Positions 1 through 6,144 are shown, numbered from the stretch's first letter. The stretch: 9,596 nucleotides of DNA from JAJYKN01 sp045403145 (GCA_045403145.1 JAXIPA010000259.1:1-9596); one strand, 5' to 3'. The notes: generated from the letters alone by a model not told the origin. A program made the numbers and translations.

Positions 1-1
1 C

Positions 2-106
2 TTGTCGCACCTCCTCATATTCCACGGCAGAAAGATCTGCCAGGCCAAAAAGCCCCGTCACGCCGAATGCGTCCTCTTCGATATCTGCCCGTCTAACAGC
101 ATCTGA
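2..106 (+). CDS. nth: Endonuclease III, C-terminal end only (partial)
   Basis: Only the last 34 codons lie in the window; the gene enters from the left. The fragment reads HGRKICQAKKPRHAEC followed by VLFDICPSNSI and a TGA stop, which matches the C-terminal iron-sulfur loop of endonuclease III, the base-excision DNA glycosylase/AP lyase acting on oxidised pyrimidines. In the family this loop is HGRxxC-x6-C-x2-C-x5-C, binding a 4Fe-4S cluster. Here cysteines 1, 3 and 4 are present at the expected spacing, but the second is histidine (CAC at 59-61). Identification rests on this short motif and its position at a protein C-terminus; a related HhH-GPD glycosylase is the main alternative. The following gene is 163 bases away with its own putative promoter, so no operon is implied. 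Confidence 0.8.
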   Translation: MSHLLIFHGRKICQAKKPRHAECVLFDICPSNSI

Positions 107-148
107 CCCGCCGCGCGCGAAGGGGGTGGCCCCGGGGTAGAAATTATA

Positions 149-178
149 TTGTTTTCGGGCCGCCTTCTATGATAAAAT
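149..178 (+). promoter_or_regulatory. Possible weak sigma-70 promoter for the DUF4253-like gene
   Basis: TTGTTT (149-154), an 18-base spacer, and TAAAAT (173-178) lie in the gap after the endonuclease III stop. The -10 matches consensus at five of six positions and the -35 only at its first three. The transcript would have a leader of roughly 85 bases before the ATG at 270. Confidence 0.35.
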
Positions 179-269
179 GGCGTTATTCTTATTTGTCCTT
201 GCCGTAGCGAATTCATTCATACTCACTTCATCCCACCTCACTTAAAATCCTTGCAGAGAGGACGAATCC

Positions 270-1100
270 ATGAAGAACCGCATCCTTCAGCTGCTGTACC
301 TTCTTGCCGCTATCGGCTCCGCGCTTCTGATGATGGGGGGAGCCGACCAGACGGGCAGCGCACAAATGACCAGCAGCCAAACGGCAAGCGCCGCGACCGG
401 TACGGTGAAAAGCCACGCAACCGGCACGATGTCCAGCTCGGTGACGCATACCGTGAAAAGCGCCGTGACGAACACCGGAAAAAACGGCAGGACGGGCATC
501 GAAAAAAGCAAAAACGTCACCCTGTCTCCGTATGCCGAGGAATTAGCGAGGACCATCAACTTCGACCGGAAGGTGCTTGTGATGGTGAAGGAAGCGTCCC
601 GGGAACGCATCCACCGTTTGATCGGCTACGATGAGAACGGCTACCAGATCATAGCGCCCGGCATCGCGGTGCCGGTGCCCGAGGACAAGGCTGAGGGTAT
701 CACGGACTCTCTCCGCCGGAAACTGCTCCCTTTTAAGTACATGGTTTTTATCGTAGAGATGAACGCCGGCCTCAAGACCGACACGATCGGCGTTCTGAAG
801 GGCACGGACCAGTATGAGATCCTCCGGGTCATGCATACGAACGGGGACGACTATGACATCTCCAATCAGGACATTATCGACCGGCTGAAGGAGTGGGAAA
901 AGTGCTGCGCCTTCGACATCATCGGCGCTGAGAACGACTGGGTGGAGATCGAGTTCAAAACGCTGCCCAAGGACCTGAATGCCTTTGCCGAGGAAGTGTA
1001 TGAATTCAGCCCTGATGCCGTTGATCAGGGCTGGGGCAGCGTGGACGGTTTGGTAAAAGAGATAAAGAAGACGAACCGTTTGTTCCTGTGGTGGGACTGA
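270..1100 (+). CDS. Exported protein with repeat linker and probable DUF4253 domain
   Basis: This 276-residue protein has three visible parts. Residues 1-31 are a signal peptide or membrane anchor (MKNR, then a Leu/Ala-rich core); there is no lipobox cysteine. Residues 32-84 are a Thr/Ser/Lys-rich linker with an imperfect 8-residue repeat. Residues 85-276 are a globular domain ending YDISNQDIIDRLKEW, DWVEIEF, a VDQGWGSVDG segment and LFLWWD. From memory this C-terminal pattern fits DUF4253 proteins, a family of unknown function; a profile search was not possible. The start at 270 is supported by GAGGA (258-262) seven bases upstream. The protein probably acts outside the cytoplasm. It is convergent with the next gene, whose terminator lies 60 bases past this stop. 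Adjacent Cys-Cys at 212-213 is the only cysteine pair. Function cannot be assigned. Confidence 0.85.
   Translation: MKNRILQLLYLLAAIGSALLMMGGADQTGSAQMTSSQTASAATGTVKSHATGTMSSSVTHTVKSAVTNTGKNGRTGIEKSKNVTLSPYAEELARTINFDRKVLVMVKEASRERIHRLIGYDENGYQIIAPGIAVPVPEDKAEGITDSLRRKLLPFKYMVFIVEMNAGLKTDTIGVLKGTDQYEILRVMHTNGDDYDISNQDIIDRLKEWEKCCAFDIIGAENDWVEIEFKTLPKDLNAFAEEVYEFSPDAVDQGWGSVDGLVKEIKKTNRLFLWWD
396..515 (+). repeat. Degenerate 24-base tandem repeat inside the coding region
   Basis: Five consecutive 24-base units start at 396, 420, 444, 468 and 492, each beginning AC. They encode TGTVKSHA, TGTMSSSV, THTVKSAV, TNTGKNGR and TGIEKSKN. The units have diverged at DNA level but keep Thr at positions 1 and 3 (less so in the last) and a Lys/Ser near positions 5-6. 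The array forms the linker between the signal peptide and the C-terminal domain. Confidence 0.65.
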
Positions 1101-1159
1101 CGAGACGGCGAATGCGGGGACGAAACCGGTGAGAGTATCCCGCCGCGGCAATCGAAGAT

Positions 1160-1191
1160 AAAAAAAAGCAGGCGGAATTTTCCGCCTGCTT
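1160..1191 (-). terminator. Intrinsic terminator of the Lys/Ala/Pro-rich secreted protein gene
   Basis: An 11-12 bp perfect stem (1166-1177 with 1180-1191, core GCAGGCGGAA) is followed on the minus strand by eight T residues (the complement of 1160-1167). It lies about 75 bases past the stop of the minus-strand gene and about 60 past the stop of the convergent plus-strand gene. It lacks a T tract on the plus strand, so it mainly serves the minus-strand gene. Confidence 0.9.
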
Positions 1192-1263
1192 AAGAACCAG
1201 TTACAGCATTCAAGATAACTTTGTTGCCCGCCGTGGAATAATAAATGGGCGGTATACGGGAAA

Positions 1264-1506
1264 CTACTTTGTTGCCGGTGCTGCAGGTGCTGCCGGTGCC
1301 GAAGTCGCAGGTGCTGCCGGGGCGGCTGCCTCTTCCTTCTTCACAGCCTTCTTTTTCTTCTTTGCGGCCTTCTTCTTTGCCGGGGCCTTCTCTTCCATCT
1401 TCTTCTCAGGTGCCGCCGCCGGAGCCGTTCCGTGCTCCTGCGCGAATGCAACGCCGAGGGTCAGGGCAAATGCCATTGCCGTAAACAAAGCGATGATCTT
1501 TTTCAT
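1264..1506 (-). CDS. Small secreted Lys/Ala/Pro-rich protein
   Basis: This 80-residue protein begins with a classic signal peptide (MKKIIALFTAMAFALTLG, then VAFA-QE), with probable signal peptidase I cleavage after residue 22. The mature part, about 58 residues, is low complexity: Ala/Pro-rich ends flank a lysine block (residues about 44-57, KKKAAKKKKKAVKK). It would be a highly basic, probably disordered periplasmic or surface protein. The gene looks real: it has a GGGAGGTG ribosome-binding site (1514-1521) seven bases before the ATG, a near-consensus promoter and a strong terminator, making a self-contained monocistronic unit. It is divergent from a sensor kinase/regulator pair, an arrangement reminiscent of small periplasmic stress proteins beside their two-component systems, but no sequence similarity to those is claimed. 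Function unknown. Confidence 0.85.
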   Translation of the reverse strand: MKKIIALFTAMAFALTLGVAFAQEHGTAPAAAPEKKMEEKAPAKKKAAKKKKKAVKKEEAAAPAAPATSAPAAPAAPATK

Positions 1507-1541
1507 TAGGTTTCACCTCCCTTCCTTGAATAAGTTCGCTG

Positions 1542-1570
1542 AATTTACCAGAATCGGCCTCTGTTGTCAA
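1542..1570 (-). promoter_or_regulatory. Sigma-70 promoter of the secreted Lys/Ala/Pro-rich protein gene
   Basis: Read on the minus strand: TTGACA (1570-1565), a 17-base spacer, and TAAATT (1547-1542). The -35 is perfect and the -10 is close to consensus. The expected transcript start near 1535 gives a leader of about 28 bases containing the ribosome-binding site. The spacer contains AGAGGCCG, which is also found in the spacer of the divergent promoter at 1652-1680. Confidence 0.8.
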
Positions 1571-1651
1571 GAGCAATCAGGCCCTATAGCCATAGTCTGA
1601 ACGCGCAGCCTCAACACGGTTTATCCTTAACCCGCGCTAAACGGTCATTTC

Positions 1652-1680
1652 TTGACAAAGAGGCCGGTTTCCGTTAGATT
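1652..1680 (+). promoter_or_regulatory. Sigma-70 promoter of the sensor kinase gene
   Basis: TTGACA (1652-1657), a 17-base spacer (1658-1674), and TAGATT (1675-1680). The expected transcript start is near 1687, which puts the kinase start codon downstream, at 1721. The spacer contains AGAGGCCG, shared with the divergent promoter. The TTG of this -35 box also opens the kinase reading frame and could be mistaken for its start codon. Confidence 0.75.
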
Positions 1681-1720
1681 GCATCTACCGGTAAAAATTC
1701 GGGTTTACGCATGTTCGGGC

Positions 1721-2830
1721 ATGGTTGGCAAATTGTCACTCAGGCGATTAAAAGGTTATCGGGCATATGTGCTTGCGGGCATCCTTGCGGTCATTACGCT
1801 CATCCACTACGTTGCGGGGGGGGCGCAGGCCGGCATGCTCCACGGCTTGCTCGGACATCTCTATATCGTGCCGATCATCATCGGCGCGTACTGGTACGGG
1901 ATCAAGGGCGGGGTGTCACTGTCCATTGCCTCGGCGGTGCTCTTCTCTCCTCACCTTTTTCTGCATTGGGCCGATCCTTTTCTGGATATTTACAATTACA
2001 TCGAGCTGTTTCTTTTTTTCCTGATCGGCGGCGTCACCGGCGTTCTGAGCCAGATGGAACGCAACCAGCGCATGCGGCACGAAGAGGCCCTGCGGCGGCT
2101 CGATGAGTCCCACCGCAAGCTCCGGGAGCAGACGGACGTCCTGTTTCAGACCGAGGAGCAGCTCCGGCGCGCCGACCGGCTGTCCGCGCTCGGGGAGTTG
2201 TCCGCGGGCATGGCGCACGAGATCCGCAATCCGCTGGGGTCGATCAAGGGCGCCGTCGAGATCCTGAAGGACGATTATTCGCCCGAGGAAGCTAAGTATG
2301 AGTTCATCGAGATCCTGCTCAAGGAGACGGACCGGCTGAACCGCATCGTCCAGGACTTCCTCGGCTTTGCGCGGCCCAAGCTGCCGGAATTTCAGCCGGC
2401 GGACGTGAACGAGGCCATAGAGTCCGTCCTCACCCTCACGGCCCATGAGGCGAGGAACTCCGGCATTACGGTCCGGAAGCGGCTCGACCCGTCCATCGGG
2501 AAGCGCAGCGTTGATGCGGGGCTCTTGAACCAGGCGTTCCTGAACCTCATTCTGAACGCTATTCAGGCCATGCCCGGAGGCGGCGTGCTGACCGTCGAAA
2601 GCGGCATCCGGGATGACCGGTTGGAAATAAAAATATCCGACACCGGCGGCGGGATCCCGGAAGAAAACCGCAAGAAGCTTTTCAGCCCCTTCTTCACGAC
2701 CAAGAAGAACGGCACCGGCTTGGGGCTTGCAATCGTCTACCGGATCATTGAAAATCACCGGGGCAGCATCGATGTCGAGAGTGAGCCGGGCAAGGGCGCG
2801 ACGTTCACGGTGAAGATACCGATTGGATAA
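1721..2830 (+). CDS. Membrane sensor histidine kinase (NtrB/AtoS class)
   Basis: From the ATG at 1721 this is a 369-residue inner-membrane kinase. Hydrophobic segments at about 13-33, 46-60, 63-80 and 92-110 form a membrane sensor domain with little periplasmic sequence. A helical linker (112-150) leads to the HisKA domain, with phospho-acceptor His166 in AHEIRNPL. The ATPase domain has the N box (Asn275/Asn279), the G1 box DTGGGI (307-312), the F box FSPFFTTK (321-328) and the G2 box GTGLGLAIV (331-339). It should phosphorylate the sigma-54 response regulator encoded 232 bases downstream. The frame is open back to a TTG at 1652, but that codon is the -35 box of the promoter, so a start there is unlikely; the ribosome-binding site before 1721 is weak. 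The sensed signal is unknown: the membrane domain has no recognised ligand motif. Confidence 0.9.
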   Translation: MVGKLSLRRLKGYRAYVLAGILAVITLIHYVAGGAQAGMLHGLLGHLYIVPIIIGAYWYGIKGGVSLSIASAVLFSPHLFLHWADPFLDIYNYIELFLFFLIGGVTGVLSQMERNQRMRHEEALRRLDESHRKLREQTDVLFQTEEQLRRADRLSALGELSAGMAHEIRNPLGSIKGAVEILKDDYSPEEAKYEFIEILLKETDRLNRIVQDFLGFARPKLPEFQPADVNEAIESVLTLTAHEARNSGITVRKRLDPSIGKRSVDAGLLNQAFLNLILNAIQAMPGGGVLTVESGIRDDRLEIKISDTGGGIPEENRKKLFSPFFTTKKNGTGLGLAIVYRIIENHRGSIDVESEPGKGATFTVKIPIG

Positions 2831-2837
2831 AGGCGAT

Positions 2838-3053
2838 TTGCCGCGAAGGCACAGCCTGCACTTGCGTAAACGCGGCCATAAGCGAGGAACGCGAAGAAAA
2901 TCTAAATAAAGGTTTGGACGCAGATAAGCGCGGAAAAATCGGATTTAAACTTGAAGGCAGGTACTTTTATTAAATTCAAAAGCTTTTATATCTGCGTTCA
3001 TCTGCGAAAGTCTGGGTCCGCTGTTTTTGGTTTCCTCTGCGTCCTCTGCGGTG
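2838..3053. repeat. Intergenic composite inverted repeat with 9- and 10-base periodic arms
   Basis: The whole gap between kinase and regulator is made of repeat-like DNA. On the right, TCTGCGTTCA, TCTGCGAAAG and TCTGGGTCCG follow head to tail (2991-3020, 10-base period), then TCCTCTGCG twice (3033-3050, 9-base period). On the left are partial complements in mirrored order: CCGCGAAGGCACAG (2841-2854) and GGACGCAGATAAGCGCGGA (2916-2934). The core (about 2941-2985) is AT-rich. Repeats of this general look are frequent in environmental bacterial genomes. No open transposase is present, so it would be non-autonomous. Confidence 0.6.
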
Positions 3054-3062
3054 AAAATTCTT

Positions 3063-4415
3063 ATGAAAAAATCCTCCATTCTCCTCATCGACGATGACGA
3101 CAGCCTCCGCCGGGTGATCGAGTTCAGCCTGACCGAGGCCGGTTACCGGGTCCAGACCGCGGCGAGCGGCGAGGAAGGCCTGCGGCTGTTCGAGAAGGAC
3201 CCCTTCGACGCCGTGATTACGGACATCACCATGCCGGGCATGAGCGGCATGGAGGTCCTGGAGAAGGTCCGTGCGCGCGACGCTGTCTTGCCGGTGATCA
3301 TGATCACCGCCTACGGCACGATCGAGAGCGCCGTCTCCGCCATGAAGCAGGGCGCCTTCGACTACATCACCAAACCCTTCAACCGCGACGAGCTCCGGAT
3401 GACGCTCGACAAGGCGCTCAGGATGCGGCATCTTGAACGGGAGAACGCGGAACTCCGGGCCGTGGTCGCGGACCGTTACCGTTTCGATCACATCATCGGG
3501 AGTAGCGACAAGATCAAAGAGGTGCTCGACATGGCCGGCCGGGTTGCCGGGAGCGACGCCACGGTGCTGATTACCGGCGAGCGGGGCACCGGCAAGGAAC
3601 TCCTGGCTAGGGGTATCCACTACAACAGCAAACGTGCGGACGGACCCTTCGTCGCCGTGAACTGTGCGGCCATCCCCGAGACTCTTATTGAGAGCGAGCT
3701 GTTCGGCCACGTTAAGGGCGCTTTTACCGGAGCGGTAAAAGACAAAGAAGGGAAATTCGAGCTTGCCGACGGCGGAACGATCCTGTTGGATGAGATTGGC
3801 GACCTTCGCATCGACCTCCAGGCCAAGATACTCCGGGTCCTGCAGGAGCGCCAAGTTGACCGGGTCGGTGGCACACAGTCCGTTCCCGTGGACGTCCGGG
3901 TCATTGCCTCCACGAACAGAGACATCGACCAGGCCATCAAGGAAGGCAAGTTCCGAGATGACCTTTATGATCGCATCAATGTCGTCGGTCTGCGGATGCC
4001 CCCGCTCAGGGAACGCAGGGATGATATTTCGCTGCTCGTGGCCCATTTTATGAAGAAGTTCAATAAGGACGCAACGGTCGTTGTGGATCCGGAAGCGATG
4101 AACGTCATTCTGTCCTACGGGTGGCCGGGAAATGTGCGGGAGCTGGAAAGCGTCATCGAACGGGCGTCCGTGCTCAGGCGCGGGAACGTCATCACCCTTG
4201 CCGATCTGCCGGACAAGCTGAAGAAGGAAAAAACAGGCATCGAAGACATCATTCTGAACCTGCCCGAAGAGGGAATAGCGCTCGAAGACCTGGAGAAAAG
4301 CCTCATCATCAAGGCGCTTGAAAAGCACAAAAACAACCAGACCCGCGCCGCCGAATATCTCGGCATCACGAGGCCGACGCTCATCTACCGGATGGAGAAG
4401 TACGGATTGAAATAA
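3063..4415 (+). CDS. NtrC-family sigma-54-dependent response regulator
   Basis: This 450-residue cytoplasmic transcription activator has three domains. The receiver domain (1-120) has the acidic pocket at 10-13, phospho-acceptor Asp54 in VITDITMPG, Thr82 and Lys104. The AAA+ domain (about 142-375) has Walker A GERGTGKE (172-179), the sigma-54 contact loop GAFTGA (219-224), Walker B ILLDEIGD (240-247) and the WPGNVREL motif (354-361). The C-terminal Fis-type helix-turn-helix (about 425-450) reads NQTRAAEYLGITRPTL. All key residues are present, so it should be a functional activator of sigma-54 promoters, phosphorylated by the upstream kinase. The ATG at 3063 is preferred: the receiver fold begins right after it, and GGTG (3050-3053) lies nine bases upstream. 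Earlier TTG (3027) and GTG (3051) codons lie in repeat DNA. I saw no convincing sigma-54 site in the window, so its targets are unknown. Confidence 0.95.
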   Translation: MKKSSILLIDDDDSLRRVIEFSLTEAGYRVQTAASGEEGLRLFEKDPFDAVITDITMPGMSGMEVLEKVRARDAVLPVIMITAYGTIESAVSAMKQGAFDYITKPFNRDELRMTLDKALRMRHLERENAELRAVVADRYRFDHIIGSSDKIKEVLDMAGRVAGSDATVLITGERGTGKELLARGIHYNSKRADGPFVAVNCAAIPETLIESELFGHVKGAFTGAVKDKEGKFELADGGTILLDEIGDLRIDLQAKILRVLQERQVDRVGGTQSVPVDVRVIASTNRDIDQAIKEGKFRDDLYDRINVVGLRMPPLRERRDDISLLVAHFMKKFNKDATVVVDPEAMNVILSYGWPGNVRELESVIERASVLRRGNVITLADLPDKLKKEKTGIEDIILNLPEEGIALEDLEKSLIIKALEKHKNNQTRAAEYLGITRPTLIYRMEKYGLK

Positions 4416-4456
4416 AATAGAGGGGACCGGATGCGGCGTAGAAAAGGAAAAAAGTC

Positions 4457-4485
4457 TTTTCCCCATTTTCGAAATGGTGTATTAT
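4457..4485 (+). promoter_or_regulatory. Possible promoter with internal dyad, upstream of the metal chaperone
   Basis: TATTAT (4480-4485) is a fair -10, with only a poor -35 (TTTTCC, 4457-4462) at 17-base spacing. Between them lies the dyad CCATTT-TCG-AAATGG (4463-4477), where a repressor or a promoter-remodelling activator could bind. The weak -35 plus spacer dyad is what a regulated metal-responsive promoter might look like, but the 17-base spacing is not that of MerR-type promoters. Tentative. Confidence 0.35.
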
Positions 4486-4525
4486 AGTTATTATTTTACG
4501 CAACTATATGGCAAAGGAGGAATAC

Positions 4526-4732
4526 ATGGCAAAAACGACACTCAAAGTACAGGGAATGACCTGCAATCACTGCGTGATGCGGGTTGCAAAGGCGCTCAAA
4601 GCGGTGCCCGGCGTGTCTGACGCGCAGGTGGACCTCTCGAAGGCCGAGGCGGTGATCACCTATGATGATGCCAAAGTGGCCCTTGATAAGCTGTCCCTCG
4701 CCGTCGTGGAAGCGGGATATAAGGTCGAATAG
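4526..4732 (+). CDS. Heavy-metal-associated domain protein (CopZ-like chaperone)
   Basis: This 68-residue soluble protein is a single HMA domain with the ferredoxin-like fold pattern. The metal site MTCNHC (residues 11-16, Cys13 and Cys16) follows the first strand (TTLKVQG), then the helix and VPGVSDAQVDL typical of copper chaperones such as CopZ. It probably binds Cu(I), though other soft metals are possible, and would pass it to a P-type ATPase that is not encoded in this window. The start at 4526 is chosen because AAAGGAGG (4513-4520) sits five bases before it; an in-frame ATG at 4508 would put the ribosome-binding site inside the coding region. It is flanked by its own putative promoter and a strong terminator, so it is likely monocistronic and not part of the upstream two-component operon. 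Confidence 0.92.
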   Translation: MAKTTLKVQGMTCNHCVMRVAKALKAVPGVSDAQVDLSKAEAVITYDDAKVALDKLSLAVVEAGYKVE

Positions 4733-4761
4733 GAAACCGCATACGGCCGGCAGCGGTAACG

Positions 4762-4808
4762 AAAAACCCTTCGATGATCATCAACCGATGACGCGAAGGG
4801 TTTTTTTT
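4762..4808 (+). terminator. Intrinsic terminator of the metal chaperone gene
   Basis: AAAAACCCTTCG (4762-4773) pairs with CGAAGGGTTTTT (4794-4805), with the T run continuing to 4808. The loop contains a second small stem (TCATC pairing GATGA). It sits 30 bases after the chaperone stop. The A tract on the left arm means it could also work on the minus strand. Confidence 0.9.
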
Positions 4809-4882
4809 GGACGCTCTTGACCCGTGGTCGGTAATCCCGCACGGTCCCGTCAAAGTCGCACATAAATATGCGTGAAAAGATG

Positions 4883-4911
4883 ATTGTTATTGCACCGTTG
4901 CATTGAACAAT
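4883..4911. promoter_or_regulatory. Imperfect palindrome upstream of the aldolase promoter (candidate operator)
   Basis: ATTGTT (4883-4888) and TGCA (4891-4894) are mirrored by TGCA (4899-4902) and AACAAT (4906-4911), giving 10 paired positions per side with a one-base asymmetry. It ends 31 bases before the -35 box, a usual place for an activator site. No T tract follows, so it is not a terminator. Confidence 0.35.
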
Positions 4912-4942
4912 GACACAACCCTGGCAATCCCCTCTTGACAGC

Positions 4943-4971
4943 TTGACAACCTGCGTGCCCGTCAGTATAAT
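4943..4971 (+). promoter_or_regulatory. Perfect-consensus sigma-70 promoter of the aldolase gene
   Basis: TTGACA (4943-4948), exactly 17 bases, and TATAAT (4966-4971): both hexamers match consensus completely. Transcription should begin near 4978, leaving a leader of about 50 bases with GGAGG (5018-5022) five bases before the ATG. A second TTGACA lies eight bases upstream (4935-4940), duplicating the -35. This predicts strong constitutive expression, fitting a central metabolic enzyme. Confidence 0.9.
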
Positions 4972-5027
4972 TCCACCGTGTTGCAAGCACCGGTCTTTAA
5001 TCTAAATCTGTAACTACGGAGGACTTT

Positions 5028-6107
5028 ATGGCCAAGACTCTGCGGGATCTGATGCCGGCAAATGCGAGGAAAAAACTGGGGAGCGCTGCCAATCTGAATG
5101 TTCTGTCTTCCCATGATGTTTTCCGGGTGCTGAAGGAAGACAAGGTCATCATCATGGCGTGCAATACCAGGATCAAGCACGTGATCCCCGGGATCATGCG
5201 CGCGGCCCAGGACCTGGACGCCGTCGTCTGCTATGAGCTCGCCAAGAGCGAGAGCGATTTGAAAGGCGGCTACACCGGGATGACACCTGCACAGTATGCA
5301 GACGTTGTATTCGCCTATGCCGAAGCCGTGAAGCTCACGAAGCCTTTTTTCATCCACGGCGACCATGTGACGACTAAGAGCCCGGACCCGGCTGTGGTCG
5401 GCCAGTCCCGCGACCTGGTCAAGGCACAGCTTGAGGCGGGATACACCTCGGTGGCCATAGACGCTTCGTTCAACGAAACGCACGACAACATCAAGGTCAG
5501 CTCCGAGCTGGGGCGCCTGGTACTCGATGCGGGAGCGGGGCTCGAGGCGGAAGTCGGTGAGATCAAGGCAATCAAGGAAGGCGGCGAGATCACGACTGTC
5601 GAAGAGGCAGTGGAGTTCATCGAAGGCATGGAAAAGGCCGGCGTTCACGCCGATCTCCTGGCCACGAATAACGGCTCCAAGCACGGCAACTACAAGCCAG
5701 GCGAAGAAGTCCACATCGAACTCAAACGGACGGGCGATATTTACAACGCGATCAAGAAGTGGGGTGTTTGCATCGCGCAGCACGGAATCACCGGCACGCC
5801 GCTCGACCTCGTGGGCCAGTTCGCGGATTACGGCATCCGCAAGGGCAACGTGGGCACGAACTGGCAGAACATCGCGCACGACGGGCTGCCGGCGGACCTC
5901 ATGAACGCCATGAGAGAGTGGGCGAAAAAAGAGAATAAGGACATCAAGTTCGCGACCAGGCAATTCCTCTCCGATATCAACTCGATCTCCCGGGAGTACG
6001 TGAAGAAGATCGAGGAGACGTCGTACAAGTCTGCAACGGAGTTCATAACCGCGTTTCGCGCCAAAGGGACGGCATCGCTGGTGGAAAAACGGCTGTTGAA
6101 TAAATAG
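5028..6107 (+). CDS. Class II (zinc-dependent) fructose-bisphosphate aldolase family protein
   Basis: This 359-residue cytoplasmic enzyme belongs to the zinc aldolases that cleave or form ketose 1,6-bisphosphates from dihydroxyacetone phosphate and an aldehyde phosphate. Aligned from memory to E. coli FbaA, the catalytic Asp and a metal His lie in HGDH (110-113), the metal Glu region is LEAEVGEI (172-179), and further metal His residues are in SKHGNYKPG (His219) and AQHG (His252). The length equals FbaA (359). Phosphate-binding segments differ: HGITG (252-256) replaces HGGSG, and NVGTN (274-278) replaces NIDTD, so the subfamily and exact sugar are uncertain. Fructose-bisphosphate in glycolysis/gluconeogenesis is the default reading. 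The start has GGAGG five bases upstream. A perfect promoter precedes it and a terminator follows at 6253-6295, so it is monocistronic and probably highly expressed. Confidence 0.88.
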   Translation: MAKTLRDLMPANARKKLGSAANLNVLSSHDVFRVLKEDKVIIMACNTRIKHVIPGIMRAAQDLDAVVCYELAKSESDLKGGYTGMTPAQYADVVFAYAEAVKLTKPFFIHGDHVTTKSPDPAVVGQSRDLVKAQLEAGYTSVAIDASFNETHDNIKVSSELGRLVLDAGAGLEAEVGEIKAIKEGGEITTVEEAVEFIEGMEKAGVHADLLATNNGSKHGNYKPGEEVHIELKRTGDIYNAIKKWGVCIAQHGITGTPLDLVGQFADYGIRKGNVGTNWQNIAHDGLPADLMNAMREWAKKENKDIKFATRQFLSDINSISREYVKKIEETSYKSATEFITAFRAKGTASLVEKRLLNK

Positions 6108-6144
6108 TGATGAAGTCGTAAAAAAACGGAGATAGCCCTCTAAT

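Noticed and set aside
543..1151. Antisense frame of 202 codons opposite the DUF4253-like gene
   Set aside because: It ignores the terminator arrangement and has no ribosome-binding site; the plus-strand protein has a signal peptide and a recognisable C-terminal domain.
1270..1340. GCTGCCGGTG-type DNA repeats
   Set aside because: They are explained by the Ala/Pro/Gly-type codon repetition of the low-complexity protein C-terminus on the minus strand.
3027..3062. Upstream TTG/GTG starts for the response regulator
   Set aside because: These 12 codons are translated repeat DNA (TCCTCTGCG twice), and the receiver domain starts normally after the ATG at 3063.
4441..4463. Hairpin GGAAAA-AAGTC-TTTTCC after the response regulator as a terminator
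   Set aside because: The stem is short and AT-rich and no T tract follows, so it was not called.
2976..4466. Open antisense frame of 496 codons opposite the response regulator
   Set aside because: It is a mirror of a high-G+C coding gene whose family motifs are complete on the plus strand; the antisense translation shows no domain and no ribosome-binding site.
4922..4938. Possible sigma-54 promoter (TGGCAATCCCCTCTTGA) before the aldolase
   Set aside because: The spacing between the GG and TTG elements is off by two bases and the -12 GC is missing; a perfect sigma-70 promoter overlaps the area.
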